DNA of 64,000 bases, taken from contig OZ037768.1 in assembly GCA_964035545.1 (NCBI GenBank), positions 13,764,175-13,828,174 on the forward strand, read 5' to 3'. This stretch comes from Bugula neritina (Eukaryota; Bryozoa; Gymnolaemata; Cheilostomatida; Bugulidae). The position numbers and the translations under genes are program-made. This document shows, piece after piece, positions 1 through 13,300 of the stretch (positions are counted from its first letter, which is position 1; every line of letters starts with the position of its first letter). The notes beneath the pieces are model-generated. The model saw only the letters and a program-made list of their open reading frames with translations, was not told the origin of the DNA and searched no databases.

Positions 1-770
1 TGCTGAATAGTAGAACAGCTCTACCCAGCTTTAGGAATGCTGGTTTGTGAAACACTAGAATATGTATAACAAAGTAAATGCAGATTTACAGACAGCTATA
101 TGTCTTAAACTGCAGCTAATTGCATGTGTTATTATATCTCAATTAGTTTCATAATAAGTAATTTTATTAGCCTAGCGTTATGGTGTATATAGTGTATGCC
201 ATTATCTAGCTGACTGAAAAATATCAATGACTAGCTGAACTTTTCATCTAATTGAGCTTCATACAACAGGTATAAGTAAAGTTAAGTGCACCTAATAATG
301 GTTTATTGATAAACCTAATCACCTTTTCACTATCAGTAAGACTTTTATTACACTGAGCTATTAAGCAATGGTGTTGTAAGAACAGATAGCATGACTTCTT
401 TACAAAACATTTTTTTTAAAAATTGGAACAGCTATTTAAAGCAAATACTGTTGGCTTCTTTTAAAAAGACACGATATTATCATTATTAAGCATTATAGCA
501 AATTTGTAGTACAGCTTTAGTATAAAATTTGTTTATGTATCATGAAGCTAGTAAATAATAATAAATAATTCATACAAATTAGTATATCTATAAATATGAT
601 CAACTTAAATAATTGCAAAGAATGCTTGATTTCTCATCATTAGTATTTGTGAAAATAGCTAGCTATATATGTAAACCCTGTATCACATGTTTTAACTTTA
701 TAGTTTGGTTATGGGGGATGGTTTGAAATATTGCTTACAATTTATAACAATTGTATTTGATGGTTTTCAG
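1..770. other. Upstream intron of the twitchin gene
   Basis: AT-rich sequence with no credible coding exon. It is probably an intron, because the first exon seen starts in the middle of the gene without a convincing start codon. Confidence 0.5.
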
Positions 771-1393
771 TACACTTCACCGTTTGAATACTTTATGTTA
801 TATAGACTAGCGAAAACGTACAAACCGGCAGTGACCTCATCACCCCAGATAAACTTTCAGAATGGTTTCATTGTGATCAGACAGTACGTAGTAAGTGGGG
901 AAAAACCAACAGTAAACATCTTTTTCAACAACAAGCCACTGCCCAGAACTCCGAAATTCTCCACTGAAGTTGCTCAAGAAGATCTAGCTCATCTTATTAC
1001 CTTCAAAATCAAAGAGGTACAGATATATTTTATGTTATTGATTTGAATAAAAAACAGAATCACTATAAAACTCTGTTTATGGCTGATATTTTAATGTCAT
1101 TTGTTAAAGAAATATCACTACATTAGCATTTATTTTGAAAAAAGTTGTTCCAACTATTATTAATAATATTTTGAAGATGCCCTATGCAGTGCCAGCCTAT
1201 AAAACACCAATTTACTTCTTTCAGTTTCAATTGTCTCTGCGACATGCAAGAAGTAGATGTTTGTAAATGTTTTAATGCAAAATACTTTCCACATATTTGC
1301 AGCCCTCACCAGTGGCTGACAGTGGGCCCTACAGAATGGTCATAAAGTCTAGCAAAGGGGAAGCCACTCAGACTATACCAGTCAATGTTAATG
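771..1393 (+). CDS. Twitchin exons: Ig-1
   Basis: Two exons, 771-1016 and 1303-1393, encode one Ig-like domain. It shows PTVNIFFNNKPLP in the B-C region and DSGPYRMVIKSSKG for strands F-G, ending IPVNVN at a phase-1 donor (GTTCGT, weak). It lacks the usual core Cys and Trp, so it is a divergent I-set domain. The exon start is uncertain. The acceptor at 769-770 has the better pyrimidine tract and keeps phase 0. A second acceptor at 809-810 would give a phase-1 start (A-KTYKPAV), which is the rule for module-starting exons elsewhere in this gene. Confidence 0.75.
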
Positions 1394-4300
1394 GTTCGTT
1401 AGCCTACTGTCTCTTTAGCATAATATTAAACTTTGTGTATTACAAGTTTTTTTTATGAAGCTCCAAACTTCTGTTTTTAATTACTAATTATTTCAAAATC
1501 AATGCTTGAAACATCATTTTAAAAAAATGTCTCTACAAAGCTCAAGTAATGATGAAGTATATACTTTTAGTGCATGATATGTCATAATTAATGGTGCGGA
1601 ATAAAATTAATAATTTCTATAGTAATTATTGAGTAAAGGCTTTTATTTTTGCAAAAATGTGACATAACATTAGGAAATTTGTGGTTTTTGAAAATATTAT
1701 ATATAATTATGCCCACTAATAAGTAATATCTCAAATTGTAATAATTAGCATTAATAGAGTGGGTGTTTGATTCCATAGCCTGGTGAATGCACTGAGAATG
1801 AGAGCAAGTAGGTTTATGTATTTGTTAATTAAGTAATAATTATTTCTTATCAAATGTACAACTTCATAAACAGTTCTAGCTGCTACATGCACCAACTAGT
1901 TATAGTGAAGCAGGAATTAAATAAAGATATCGTGTTATTTCCCTATATTACGAATACTTTATGTACTTTTGCATCAATGTTCAAACTTTAGAGTTTTATT
2001 CTCGCCAGACATGTTGAACTAGCAAATCATGCTAAAAGCAGTTTGCCTTACTCAACACATTTAGCAGCTGAAGAATGTGTTTTATTCATACACATTTGTA
2101 GATCACGCATACCCATAAGAGTTTAAGAACTTTTTCTTTTTTTAGAAAACCTAGCAGCATTAAAGTTAAATAAGGTAGTGATAAATTTAGAATAATAAAC
2201 AATTAACATTCATTACAAGGCTCATAATGGTACACTGTTACCTCATCTTCCGTTCCACTTATTTGGGCAATGCATATTATACATAGATGAAAAAATTGAA
2301 ATAGTGCTATAAATAATTATTGTTGCCAAATTTATTTCTATCTATGTTGAAGGAATGCTTAGCATCTTACATGTAGATAGCCTTTTCCGCAACAAACATT
2401 TTTGCCAACTTATGTTTCACCAACATAATTACTCATATTTATAAATGAAACAAACTTTGCCTTACTTATTTTAGCTGCTAAATGAAACAGCTGCAACTGA
2501 TGCATGGTAATTATTGCATCAGGGCCCTTGCTAATTTTCAACAGTAATATAGTTAGTTACACACATAGCTATCTCTCTCTCTACTCGAGGTTGTAGCAGT
2601 AGAGTGATGTTGTAACGCAAGTAGTGCAGTTGGTAGGAAGGTTTATGCATTGAAGCAATTCACACCCAGCCTAGTCTTGGATAATGCATTACACATATCA
2701 ATGCTAGCCTATTCACACTCACAATGAATCGAAGTAAAGTTAACTCTCACTTTGCAGAGTTGCTAAAAAAAGCTGGCGCTAAAGAAAAAACTGGTGTTCC
2801 TCCAAAAAAAGGTGATGCACCTGCTTTCATACAGACTTTAACTAATGTGGTAAGTTCTCTATTTGCACCTCTATCAATTATTTTGAAATTATTCACTACT
2901 TAATTGCTACAGCAATGTTATTAGTTTATTTTGTGTGTTATACTTGAGTGTCTTTCAAAGACTAACTGATAACTGCTTCTTCAGTCAAAAAGTTACTCGT
3001 TGTTATTAATGAGTGACGATTTGAATTTGTAGCACGATAAACTGCTTGTTTCACTTGTCTAAAGTATTCAATTTATCGAATTTTAATTAAATTATATATC
3101 TTTCCAAGTGATAATATTATTAGTTTCACTAAGTATTAAAAAGTTGATGTATTAATTACACTCCCATAAAAAACGAGGTGCTTCAGTACAATTTTTTAAA
3201 TCAAAAACTGTAAAGTGAAGTTCAACATTGGATTTTCCAGTATTATAACCATTAAAAAAGCTTTATGTAAATATACTTTTTAGGGTAAGATTGCAAATTT
3301 TTAAAACTTGGATTGCTACTACTTTGTAGTACTTTTGTTATATGAAATATGCAAAACTATAATAAACCATGGTAAACAGAAAGGTATGATGATAATAGTA
3401 ATAGTGTGCGTGCGTGTGTGTTTTTTTAGACTATAGATGATGGCTCCACTGCTACACTTCAAGCTAAGCTAAAAGGCACACCACCTTTAACATGTAAATG
3501 GTTTAAGCAAGACATGGAAATAAAAGGAGATAACAAAAATATATTCACTACTTTTAAGAATAACCTGGCTACGTAAGTGCAAGCAATTAAAATGCCATCT
3601 CCATTAGTAGAAATTACAAAATTCTAGCTTCATTGGGAATAGTTATCATCAGCATTTTAGGTATTAATTACTCAATCTACATTCTTTTCTATTTATACTC
3701 TATACGTATAATAGGCATAGGGTAAAACTTTAAGGCTTAATTATTAGTATTCCTAATCACCTTTTGCCATATCGTAATTGCCAGTTGTTTACTTGCTTAT
3801 AGCAAAGGTGTAGGAGGGCTTTGCTTTGTTTAAACTGCAGATGAGTATTAGTTCTGTTTAAGATATACTTGGTGAGTAACGTCTGCTGACCACTGTCTGT
3901 GATATTATAAAGTTTAAACTATGCAAAGTTAGCATTACGGGAATGGGTTTTTCATTTGACCAATAAGAATATAATGCTGTTTAAATAAAAACACTATCTT
4001 TGTGGGGGAGATTCCTTTGAATAGAATGGCCATCTCACTGCTCTGTATATGGGAACTGGTCATTCGATCACAACTGAATGAAATATTTTGTACCATGACA
4101 GAGATCTGCAATTGTGATGGCACACAGTTACAGAATATTGAAATTATCTTTTTTATTAATATTATAAGCGTCTCTTCTAAGTTATAACCTTATTCTGGAA
4201 TGTAGTTTAATTTATAATAAATTTAATCATTTTATTTATCTTAGCTGCTATTATTCCAGTGAAGTACCAGGCATCTTGGATTCGTATAATATTTTGTTGA

Positions 4301-7300
4301 CTACTGTAAATTGACAGACATTTTTACCATGAAAATTGCTAATAAGCCTTTACTTTTTTGCCTAAAATAATTTATCTATAGATGGTTTGATTAAAAAAAA
4401 TTACAAAAATGTACATATCTGCAGGGCTTTTGGGTCTAATACATTAATTAAATATAGCAAAAACCAAGGCTGAGTGAGAGGGGTGAAAACACCATGCAGT
4501 AGAGCATCAACTAAAACTAAACCAATAATGGCCACATTTGTTTACATCATGATTTAAAAATCATCAAACAGATTACACTTATAACCAGTTAATTTGGAGT
4601 TGTCTTTTTTAGAAGAACAAACCTGTAAGAATTGACCACAGAAACATGTATTTTTCCATTAAATGTAACCATTCACTAAATTGCCATTCAAACAATGGAA
4701 ATTTAGTGAATTTGATATTCCCTGTATATCACAAGATAAATGTTAATTACTGTGTACACTAGATTTGGTAGCCACCGTAAAAAATAATATTTGTATTAGC
4801 AGTCTTAAATTAATATTTTAATGTACAGTATTTAAATACTCGTGCATTATATTTTGCATAGTGTTGGTTTAAATTATTCGGTCTAGCAAGATGAAAGGTT
4901 GCTTATTGCATTGCTATTAAAATATAGCACTACAGATCGTATAATAATAAGGTTCATATTTACTCTTAAAATTACTGGAATAAGATGACATGAGTGAATT
5001 AAATGCTTTTTCATTTTCTCAGAAAATTATCTTGAAATCAAAGGTCATCGATTAGTTTTTATAATGTTTTAGTTTAGAGATCAAGGATGCCATGGTAGAG
5101 GATTCTGGGCTATATATCCTTCGAGTGTCAAATGATATTGGCAACACACAGACGTCAGCAAACATCTTGGTGAAAGGTAAGAGAATAGACATTAGTTTCA
5201 CTTCAAACCGAGATTAACTTTAGGTATTGGCTAGATGCAGCTGTATACTTTGGTGCTATGAATGAACCATGTAACACTTATGAGTGATTATACATAGCAG
5301 CTGGCTTTCATCATGTAAAGTTTATGTTTTCCACTTTATGGAAAATGCATCATAGTAACTGACTGACGTACATACATATGGGTATACTTGGTGATGATAT
5401 AGTATACTGTTGATATAAAATTAATGTACATTATGTTATACTATACTATGTTATGTTATATTATATTATGTGTGATGTTATCTGTGAGTAATATAAAGTA
5501 AGAATTATCTGAAATGTGCAGCACTTTCAGATGTTGTGTTGCTGTTATATCACTGTGCTGTCATTTAAAACTATTTTTTACATCAACAGAAAAATGGAGA
5601 AAGCCAGGTAAATTTTCACAGGAAGTTGAAGCATTGTAATATTTTTTTTAGAATTTCAGCATTGGTGATATTTATATTTAACTATAATCTAACTGTCTCT
5701 TTACCTTCACATTATAAATAGACTAAATGAAATGCATAGAATGGTATATTTAAACACATTTGATTATAACCTCTAGAAAGTCTAGATGTAGGCACATGAT
5801 GCATCGGAGTTGATAATTGTGTTACAGCAGAATATATTACAAGTAATTATAAAGCAAAATATTCAATTTGGCAATAATTGTTATTGAGTTGAGCTCCATA
5901 ATTTGTTAAACAATCTACTACTTTTATTTTGCTAAGCTAACCTTCTTTGCATGCTTTCAATACAGCAGCAGCAGCAGTAGCAGCAGCAACAATGCTATCT
6001 GAGTTTACTTCACCCTTGCCCCTATATTATATCAAGCTTGCTAATCCTGATTTTGTTCTTTTCCCTTAAATAATATCTCAGTTATAACAGATCTTTAGGT
6101 TGCTAGATCCCTACGCTTTTGTTAGTATCTGTTGTTCTGGTGTCACTTTTCCGCAATTAATAGTTATAATTCTACTTAAAAAGAATGCTTCTTTTTTCTA
6201 TATGATAATAGTGGCATATAAAGAATATTATTAAATGTTTTATGTGTACAAATAGCTAACTATAACATGTGACTTATATTATTCCACACCCACTACTTAG
6301 TATATTTAGACATCAGTTTAATGTACTATTTCAGGCTCTAAAAGAACAACCACTCCTCAAATACCAACAGTAAAAATTCACGAACCCGTGGATGATCCTC
6401 CAAGTAAAAGTTTTATTAGAAATTTTGCTTTTCTAAACAACTAACAAGCTGCTATACCATTTCATTTGTACTAATTCTGTGCTGTTGAGATATATTTGCT
6501 TCTTTTGTTTAACTCTGCAACAAAAACTGCATAACATTCTTCAAGAAGAATTTATTGACTTTCCATTTTCCTTAACAAAATCTACTCAAAAGAAGAGATA
6601 AAAATCCTCTTTTTTCCTACTACATATTTTAACATATAGCATAATATTTTGTATTTCAGGTTTGAAGCAATCATCACCAGTAATTCCCGTAGTTCAGATA
6701 CAAATCCATGAACCTGTAGATCAGGACGAAAGTAATTAATAATTGTGCTTGAATAAAACACTAACTTGTGTAGTCTACACATAAAACTTGATTTGACTTT
6801 TATTATTTTCAATACTAATCATTCAATTGCAGCACTCGAATGCAGTTTACAGTATTTTCTTTGAAATACACCCACAAACAAAAGCAAATAACTATAAGCA
6901 TAACATTCTGCTGCACTTTAACAAATGCTTGAAACTATACCACCTAACAGGATGTAACATTTAGGATGTAGACGGTTTCCATTATAAATTAAGTGTGCAG
7001 TTTGCATTATAACGCTTTTGCTTGTTACTAACTGTTGAATTTATTGTGTTTTAAACTGATAATAAAGTTTTTATATTCGTTTTAGGTTCTGCAAGGAAAT
7101 TACAAGATGCTGTAAGTGTGTAATATATATACATGTATATACAGTAAGCATTTTTGCAAGATAAGGGAATTAGCGGATGTGTGTTGTAATAAATACATGT
7201 TACCATTTGTCATAATCACAATTTTCTCATAAGAAATAGTTCTATACTAAAGAAACATCTCACTAAATTACAAATTATAATCAATTTATCAGACAGCTAA

Positions 7301-10300
7301 TCCGGATTTCCTATGTTTACAGCTTCCTCCGGGATATGAAAATGAAGGACCTAAAAGGAAACCAAAAGTTACAGAGCCCTCATCACCAACAGAAGAAAGA
7401 GACGGGCCATATTTCATCAAGAAACCCCAAAACCACACAGCGCCTGAAGGTAGGTTTTTGCTTTAAATAATACACGAGAACACAAATTAACTATCATTGA
7501 TGTGTTAGAAAAAATACCTTCGGTATGGTTTTTATATATAATTCATTAGATTTTGATTTACTTTTGTGTTGCAGGAGAAACAATTAACATATCATTTGAG
7601 ATATCAGGAGAGTATATGCCAGAGATCCGGTTTTTCAACGGGAAAAGAGAGATTAAACCTGGTAACAAAACAAAATTTAATATTGACACAGCAGCAAAAT
7701 CTGGCACAATAAGCATTCTGAAGCCCAGGCTTATAGATGAGGGGAAATACTCTATCCAGCTCATCACAAAAGAGAATACCGTGTCAGATGATGCCAACTT
7801 CAACATCTTTGTCAAAGGTAAGCAGATAGACACAAATATTGTCAGACTTTCTCTCTGTAACCAAACTTTTTAGGCACTGAGAGACTTTTATAGACTTTAT
7901 AGACTTTTACCAGAAATATTGATCATATAACGGTTAATAATTTCAAGTTTTTGGCACTGAACTGGTTTATCAGTACATCCCAATTGATTTTCTCATTTTT
8001 TAACAAAGCAAGCTGCTGCAACTGCTAGTCATTATTGCAACATCTTATGTACATCTGCTGGTTTTCCCTTGCCATTAAAAAAACAACATACTGATTCAAC
8101 AACACCTTCTATGGTGATATAAAATACTGCCTTTAGCTGCCATTTAGCCCTGTTTGTAAATATGTTGTATCTATAGTATTTATATTATATTTGTGAATAA
8201 ATCAACAGAGCCCAGCTTGAGGAACTCGCGTGAGGCATCTGTTTCCAGTGACCAAGGTATTGCTACGAGTAGCTAGACACTCAGCTCTTCTATATACATT
8301 ATTTGCAGGTGTTTTATGGTGCTTATAGCTTCCTAATTAGTGAGCTCAGTAGTTGCTGCTTGTAGCTCTCCATCCTCTAAGTTCAGCAGCTGCTGCTGCC
8401 TATCTTTTCTTTAGTGTTAGGCTTTACACTTGCTGCCCGAAGTCTTGGCAGTTACAATATATACTTTCTGAAGAGTTGCAAACCTATATTTTGTTTTGAG
8501 AGTGAATTCTTCTTTATCCATCTTTCTTATTCACCATTTTGTAACTACCACAATCATATCCATCTCATCTCTACCAACTCCACAGCATTAAACTTTAGAC
8601 TAAAGAAGTTTTTGTTAAAATCTTCTGCTGCATTAATCTGCTTGCATTAATAGAAAGCTTCAGACCTTTTTATTATAACCAACATGATGGTACACTGTGA
8701 AAATATTTTTTACTACTTAAAAAGACAAGAATGATACAAATAAGGTATTGTATAGCTTTACATAATGTGCTCAAGTGACACCTTTGTCTCCCTCATATAA
8801 TGGCATCCGGCTTTCTAATGAAGCAGAAGTTGCTAGTTAGTATATGCTGAGTTTTTAACTTTATTTATGTGAAATCTTCATGATCTAAATCTTGCATATA
8901 TAAATACTTCAATTGAGTTAAAATGTAATTTTGTGTCCGTGTGGCTCTAACTAAGATGACTCTGAAGCACATTTCAACATTTTTCACTTAAAATGTTGTA
9001 CTTGAAGTACTTTAGGGTCATTTTTGCATGCTAGTCTCTTCTGCCACACCCATTGGGAACAGTCTGCTGAGGGTAAAACTAAAGTTATTTTCACTTCTTA
9101 TTTTAGACCCAAAAGATTCTCAATTAGATTTTAGAGATATACTCAAACATAAAGATTCCAAGAAAAGGAAGAGTGAAGATGAGGTTCCTGATTGGGGACA
9201 CTTGAAACATAGTAAGTCATATAACTTGATAACTTATAACTTATAAGTCATGTAGTATGTAGTAACTTGATGTGTTATAAATCATGTGGTATGTAGTAAC
9301 TTGATATGTTATAAATCATGTGGTATGTAGTAACTTGAGACATATAGTAAGTCATGTGGTATGTAGTAACTTGATAAACATTGAGAATCGAATGCTCAAT
9401 ATGGTGAATGGAGGAAAGTCAAAGCTGGGTCAAATATGCACAGCAAAATTTATACAAATAATATTTATGTTGAATAAAATTAGAAGTAAGAACAAGCAGA
9501 CACACACACATATACACATGGACACAAACACACACATCAACACACACACACACCAACACACATACCAACACAAGCACACATACACACAAACACACACAGA
9601 CAAACAGACACACACTAACACATGCAAACACATGCAAACGCACGCAACTAAATTCTCATAGATGAAACTTTAATGTAAGAAAGTGCTGATGTACCAAAGA
9701 GTAATACAATATAACATTGTAGGGGATAGGGAACCCTCTGTTGAAAAGGTAATCCTTAACACTGGGAATCACAGCCTTGCTAGTCTATTGGCAGCTACTA
9801 TTTTTATTTGAATATTTTCACCATTAACATGCATGCCGTTTGTACCATAACACGAGGGTATATTATGGCATTATGGTGACTCCATGTAATGTTCTGTTTA
9901 CGCAAGTATGTCTGTTATGGTGACCCTTAAAAGTATTTTCAAAGCTGACGACAGTGTAAGCTCTAGCCGAAGCAACAGCGTAACCAGCGTTGACATCTTG
10001 GAACAAGTAACTGCTCAACGTAAAGTTTCATATGAAATAGTGCGAAGTGCACTGAGAAAAACCAGCCTAGGTTCTGCGGTATGAGATTACAGCAGTAGTA
10101 GACTGTTGGCTGAATAGGGTAGATGTCCCTGCTGTAGTTGTAGCCGCTCCTTGGTTATGAACTGACATGGTTAAAAATTTTAGCTGGTGCCTCCATCTTT
10201 CAATTCTTCTAATTCTCGATGACCCTTTCCTGTCAATTTGAAAAAACTTAGTTCACCCTTTTTAAAAATAAAGTGTGAGTTTTTGGTACAGTGTCCATGT

Positions 10301-13300
10301 GCATGTGGTGAAGCATGTGAGTTTTATTTTCTCTGTTGAAACTATTGTCATGCATTGATGTACACTACAAAACTAGACATTTGGACCAGTTTCAGTTTTT
10401 GATGTGCTATATGACTATGTATGAATTTTATTCCTTATAGAAAGCAATTTTTTAGTCTGACTATAAACGGTGCTTTATAGAAGTTTGTTTGTATATCTCA
10501 TCAATAGAGTCTGCCTGGAAGTGGTCGAAATAGTGGTCGAAATAGTCGACGAGGCTCTAGTGTTACTGAAATAGAGCTGCCTGCTTTACGTAAAGTCAGC
10601 ACGGAGAATATGGTAAATTTACTATGTGCTTCAGGGCAATGCTGAGTGAATTGGAATTAATGTCTGTTTTTTTCTATTTTATTAAATTGATTTAATCAGT
10701 GTATTTATATTTAATATTTTGAACCTTTTTAGAGTGTTAGTAAACTTTCTAGAACAAAAACTTTGCTCATTTTGCAAAAATGTATGCAGCTTATGATTCT
10801 AGACTGATTATTCCATATCTTGGTAGACATATTAATTGATACTATAATATTTTCTGTATACACAACCTATTCTCTGTAAGTCTTTAAGCATGTTTATTTA
10901 AAATAGTTTTTTACCACAGTATAAAATATAATAAAAACATCAGATTAAGAATCAACATGTATATGAGATTAACCAGTCAATTAGTCTGTAATTTCTGATG
11001 CAATCAATTTGGTAAAGTTTAGAATGTACTGTTTGATAAAAATATAATGTATGCTACATAAGGAATTAACATTGAAAAACTGAAAGTATATTGCGCTGAG
11101 AAAACTGCTACCATTATAAGAGACGATTAGAGAACTGTTTGTAAAAACTCGACATTTATAATGTTAATGAATTTTGTTTTTCTAATTATCTTTTTGTCTG
11201 TTAAAATTTGTGCTCAAACCAAAACAACTGAGCTAAATCAAGTTTTAAAAGTTAAAGCTAAACCATAGCAGTGTGTGTTTCAAAATACAGTAGTAAAATC
11301 AGGCATAAAAAATAAAAGTTTGAGTGCCGATTTTCTTTTAGTTTTTACATGCAAGAATTTGGAGAAAATATTTAACATCATGCAAATTTAGTTGTGTTCT
11401 TTATTGAGTTATGTATTAGTTTACTTTAAATATTTAGTATAGAAACAAGGTCTAAATCTATTAATGCAATTGATTATTCAGTGACAGGAAAAACTTAAAT
11501 GCTGTCATGTTTTAGCTGGATCCCTCTAAACTACACAACCAAGAAAGGAGATCCTCATTGGCTGATGTAAGAATCTACTAGTTTCTGAAATTAACTCTAG
11601 GAATTTTATTGCAAGCAGATAAACTTGAGATATTACTGTTAGAAATATTTACATCTTCACCAAAAATTACTAAAAATTTGTTAAAAGCTCTGTACTACTT
11701 GGGGTAATGCCAACTTGTAGGTGATTCCTGATTGGCCAACACTGCAGCATAGAGAAAAGAAGCAGGAGGCTGTTCCAGTGTATATTGTTCCTTTAGAAGA
11801 CATCAATGCTAAAGAGGAAGAAGGCCCAGTTACTTTGGAAGCTGAGTTTTCTATACCCAACCCAAGGAAAGTTCGCTGGTTTAAAAACAAGCTTGAGATA
11901 TTTCTTGGTAACAATATTCATATAGAGCATGTTGATTGCATGCACCGGCTAACCATCAAAAAGCTCTCACAAAAAGATGGAGGCAAATACACACTGTCCT
12001 GCGATGACATAAAGACATCTGCCTGGCTGAACATTACTGGTATACCAAACATAAACCCATTAATTATGTTATTTAGAGGCAACGTTGTAGGAATGCTGAT
12101 ATGTCAACATTTGAACATATTGAAAGTAACTAACCATATAATTTTTTATACAAAATAGTAAAATCAAACACATGTAGTTAATTTAGAATTTTAATGAGGT
12201 TCATGTAACTTTTTTTAAATAGCAGCAACTATAAACAAATTATGTCTTATGTATTTTCTATTTTAATTTTTTTTAGAAAAAAAGAAGGAATTCAAGTTTA
12301 CAACTCCTCTACCAAAAAAGTATTCATCAGAAGTTGGTAAAGATGTACAGTTGGAAACTTTCATAAATGACAAAAGTGCTGCTGTTGTATGGAAGTTGAA
12401 TGGCAAACCAATCACGGTGAGTAAAACACTTTTACTGCACATTTTATGTACGTTTGGTTTATGAGCTTTCAGAACTATTTAATGCTGGATTCGTACGACT
12501 CATTAATTTCTTGCAGCGTTTATCTGGTAAGATAAGCATCTCTCAGAGGGAAAATAGGCACATACTAAAACTGACCAATGTGACCCCAGAGATGGCTGGT
12601 CTAATCACCTGTGAGACTGATGGAGACTCTACATCCTGTGAGGTTGAGGTGAAAGGTGAGTGTGCTACAGAATATCTATGTTGTAAATGTTGTTTTGGAA
12701 AAAACAATAGTATTCTATTCTTCCTGCTAGAGCACTAAATTTGGCATTGCTATAATCTTTATAACATTTTCCTAGTTTGGACTCCCATTTTAATCAATGG
12801 CGAATATAACTCTTTAGAGTTCCCATTGCTAAAATTGATTTAGTTTTCAGTTTGCATTAGTGTTTTGTGATATGTAGTATTGTTTGCTATGTATAAAAAG
12901 CTATGTAACTTAATAAATTGGTTTTAATGTTTTAGAGCCAGACTATAGTTTTGTGGATGTTCTAAAAGATACTGATGTATTGGAAAGCAACACTGGAGAG
13001 TTGGTTTGCCTCGTTAGTCATGAATGTGCGCCTGTGAGTATCTGTGTACTGTGTCGGAATATAATTTCGTGTACATGATCATACAATTTTAGTGATCACC
13101 TGCTATAAATACAAACTGTATGCAATGTTTTGTTATACTATTCTTGTTTCATGCCACTTTTTCAATAGAGTGTGGTATTTATACATTTATATCTTTGAAA
13201 ACAGTCATAAGATATAGATATTTAATTATTAATATTTGTACAGTACATAATATAACATGATATGTTGTACCATATGTACCAGAATCCTTGCAGCAGAAGC

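Noticed and set aside
3935-4187. Two overlapping frames of about 60 codons on opposite strands
   Set aside because: Intronic, AT-biased, no domain; neither joins neighbouring exons in phase.
9419-9661. Cys/Val-rich minus frame and His/Thr-rich plus frame
   Set aside because: Both come from the CA microsatellite and contradict each other on opposite strands.
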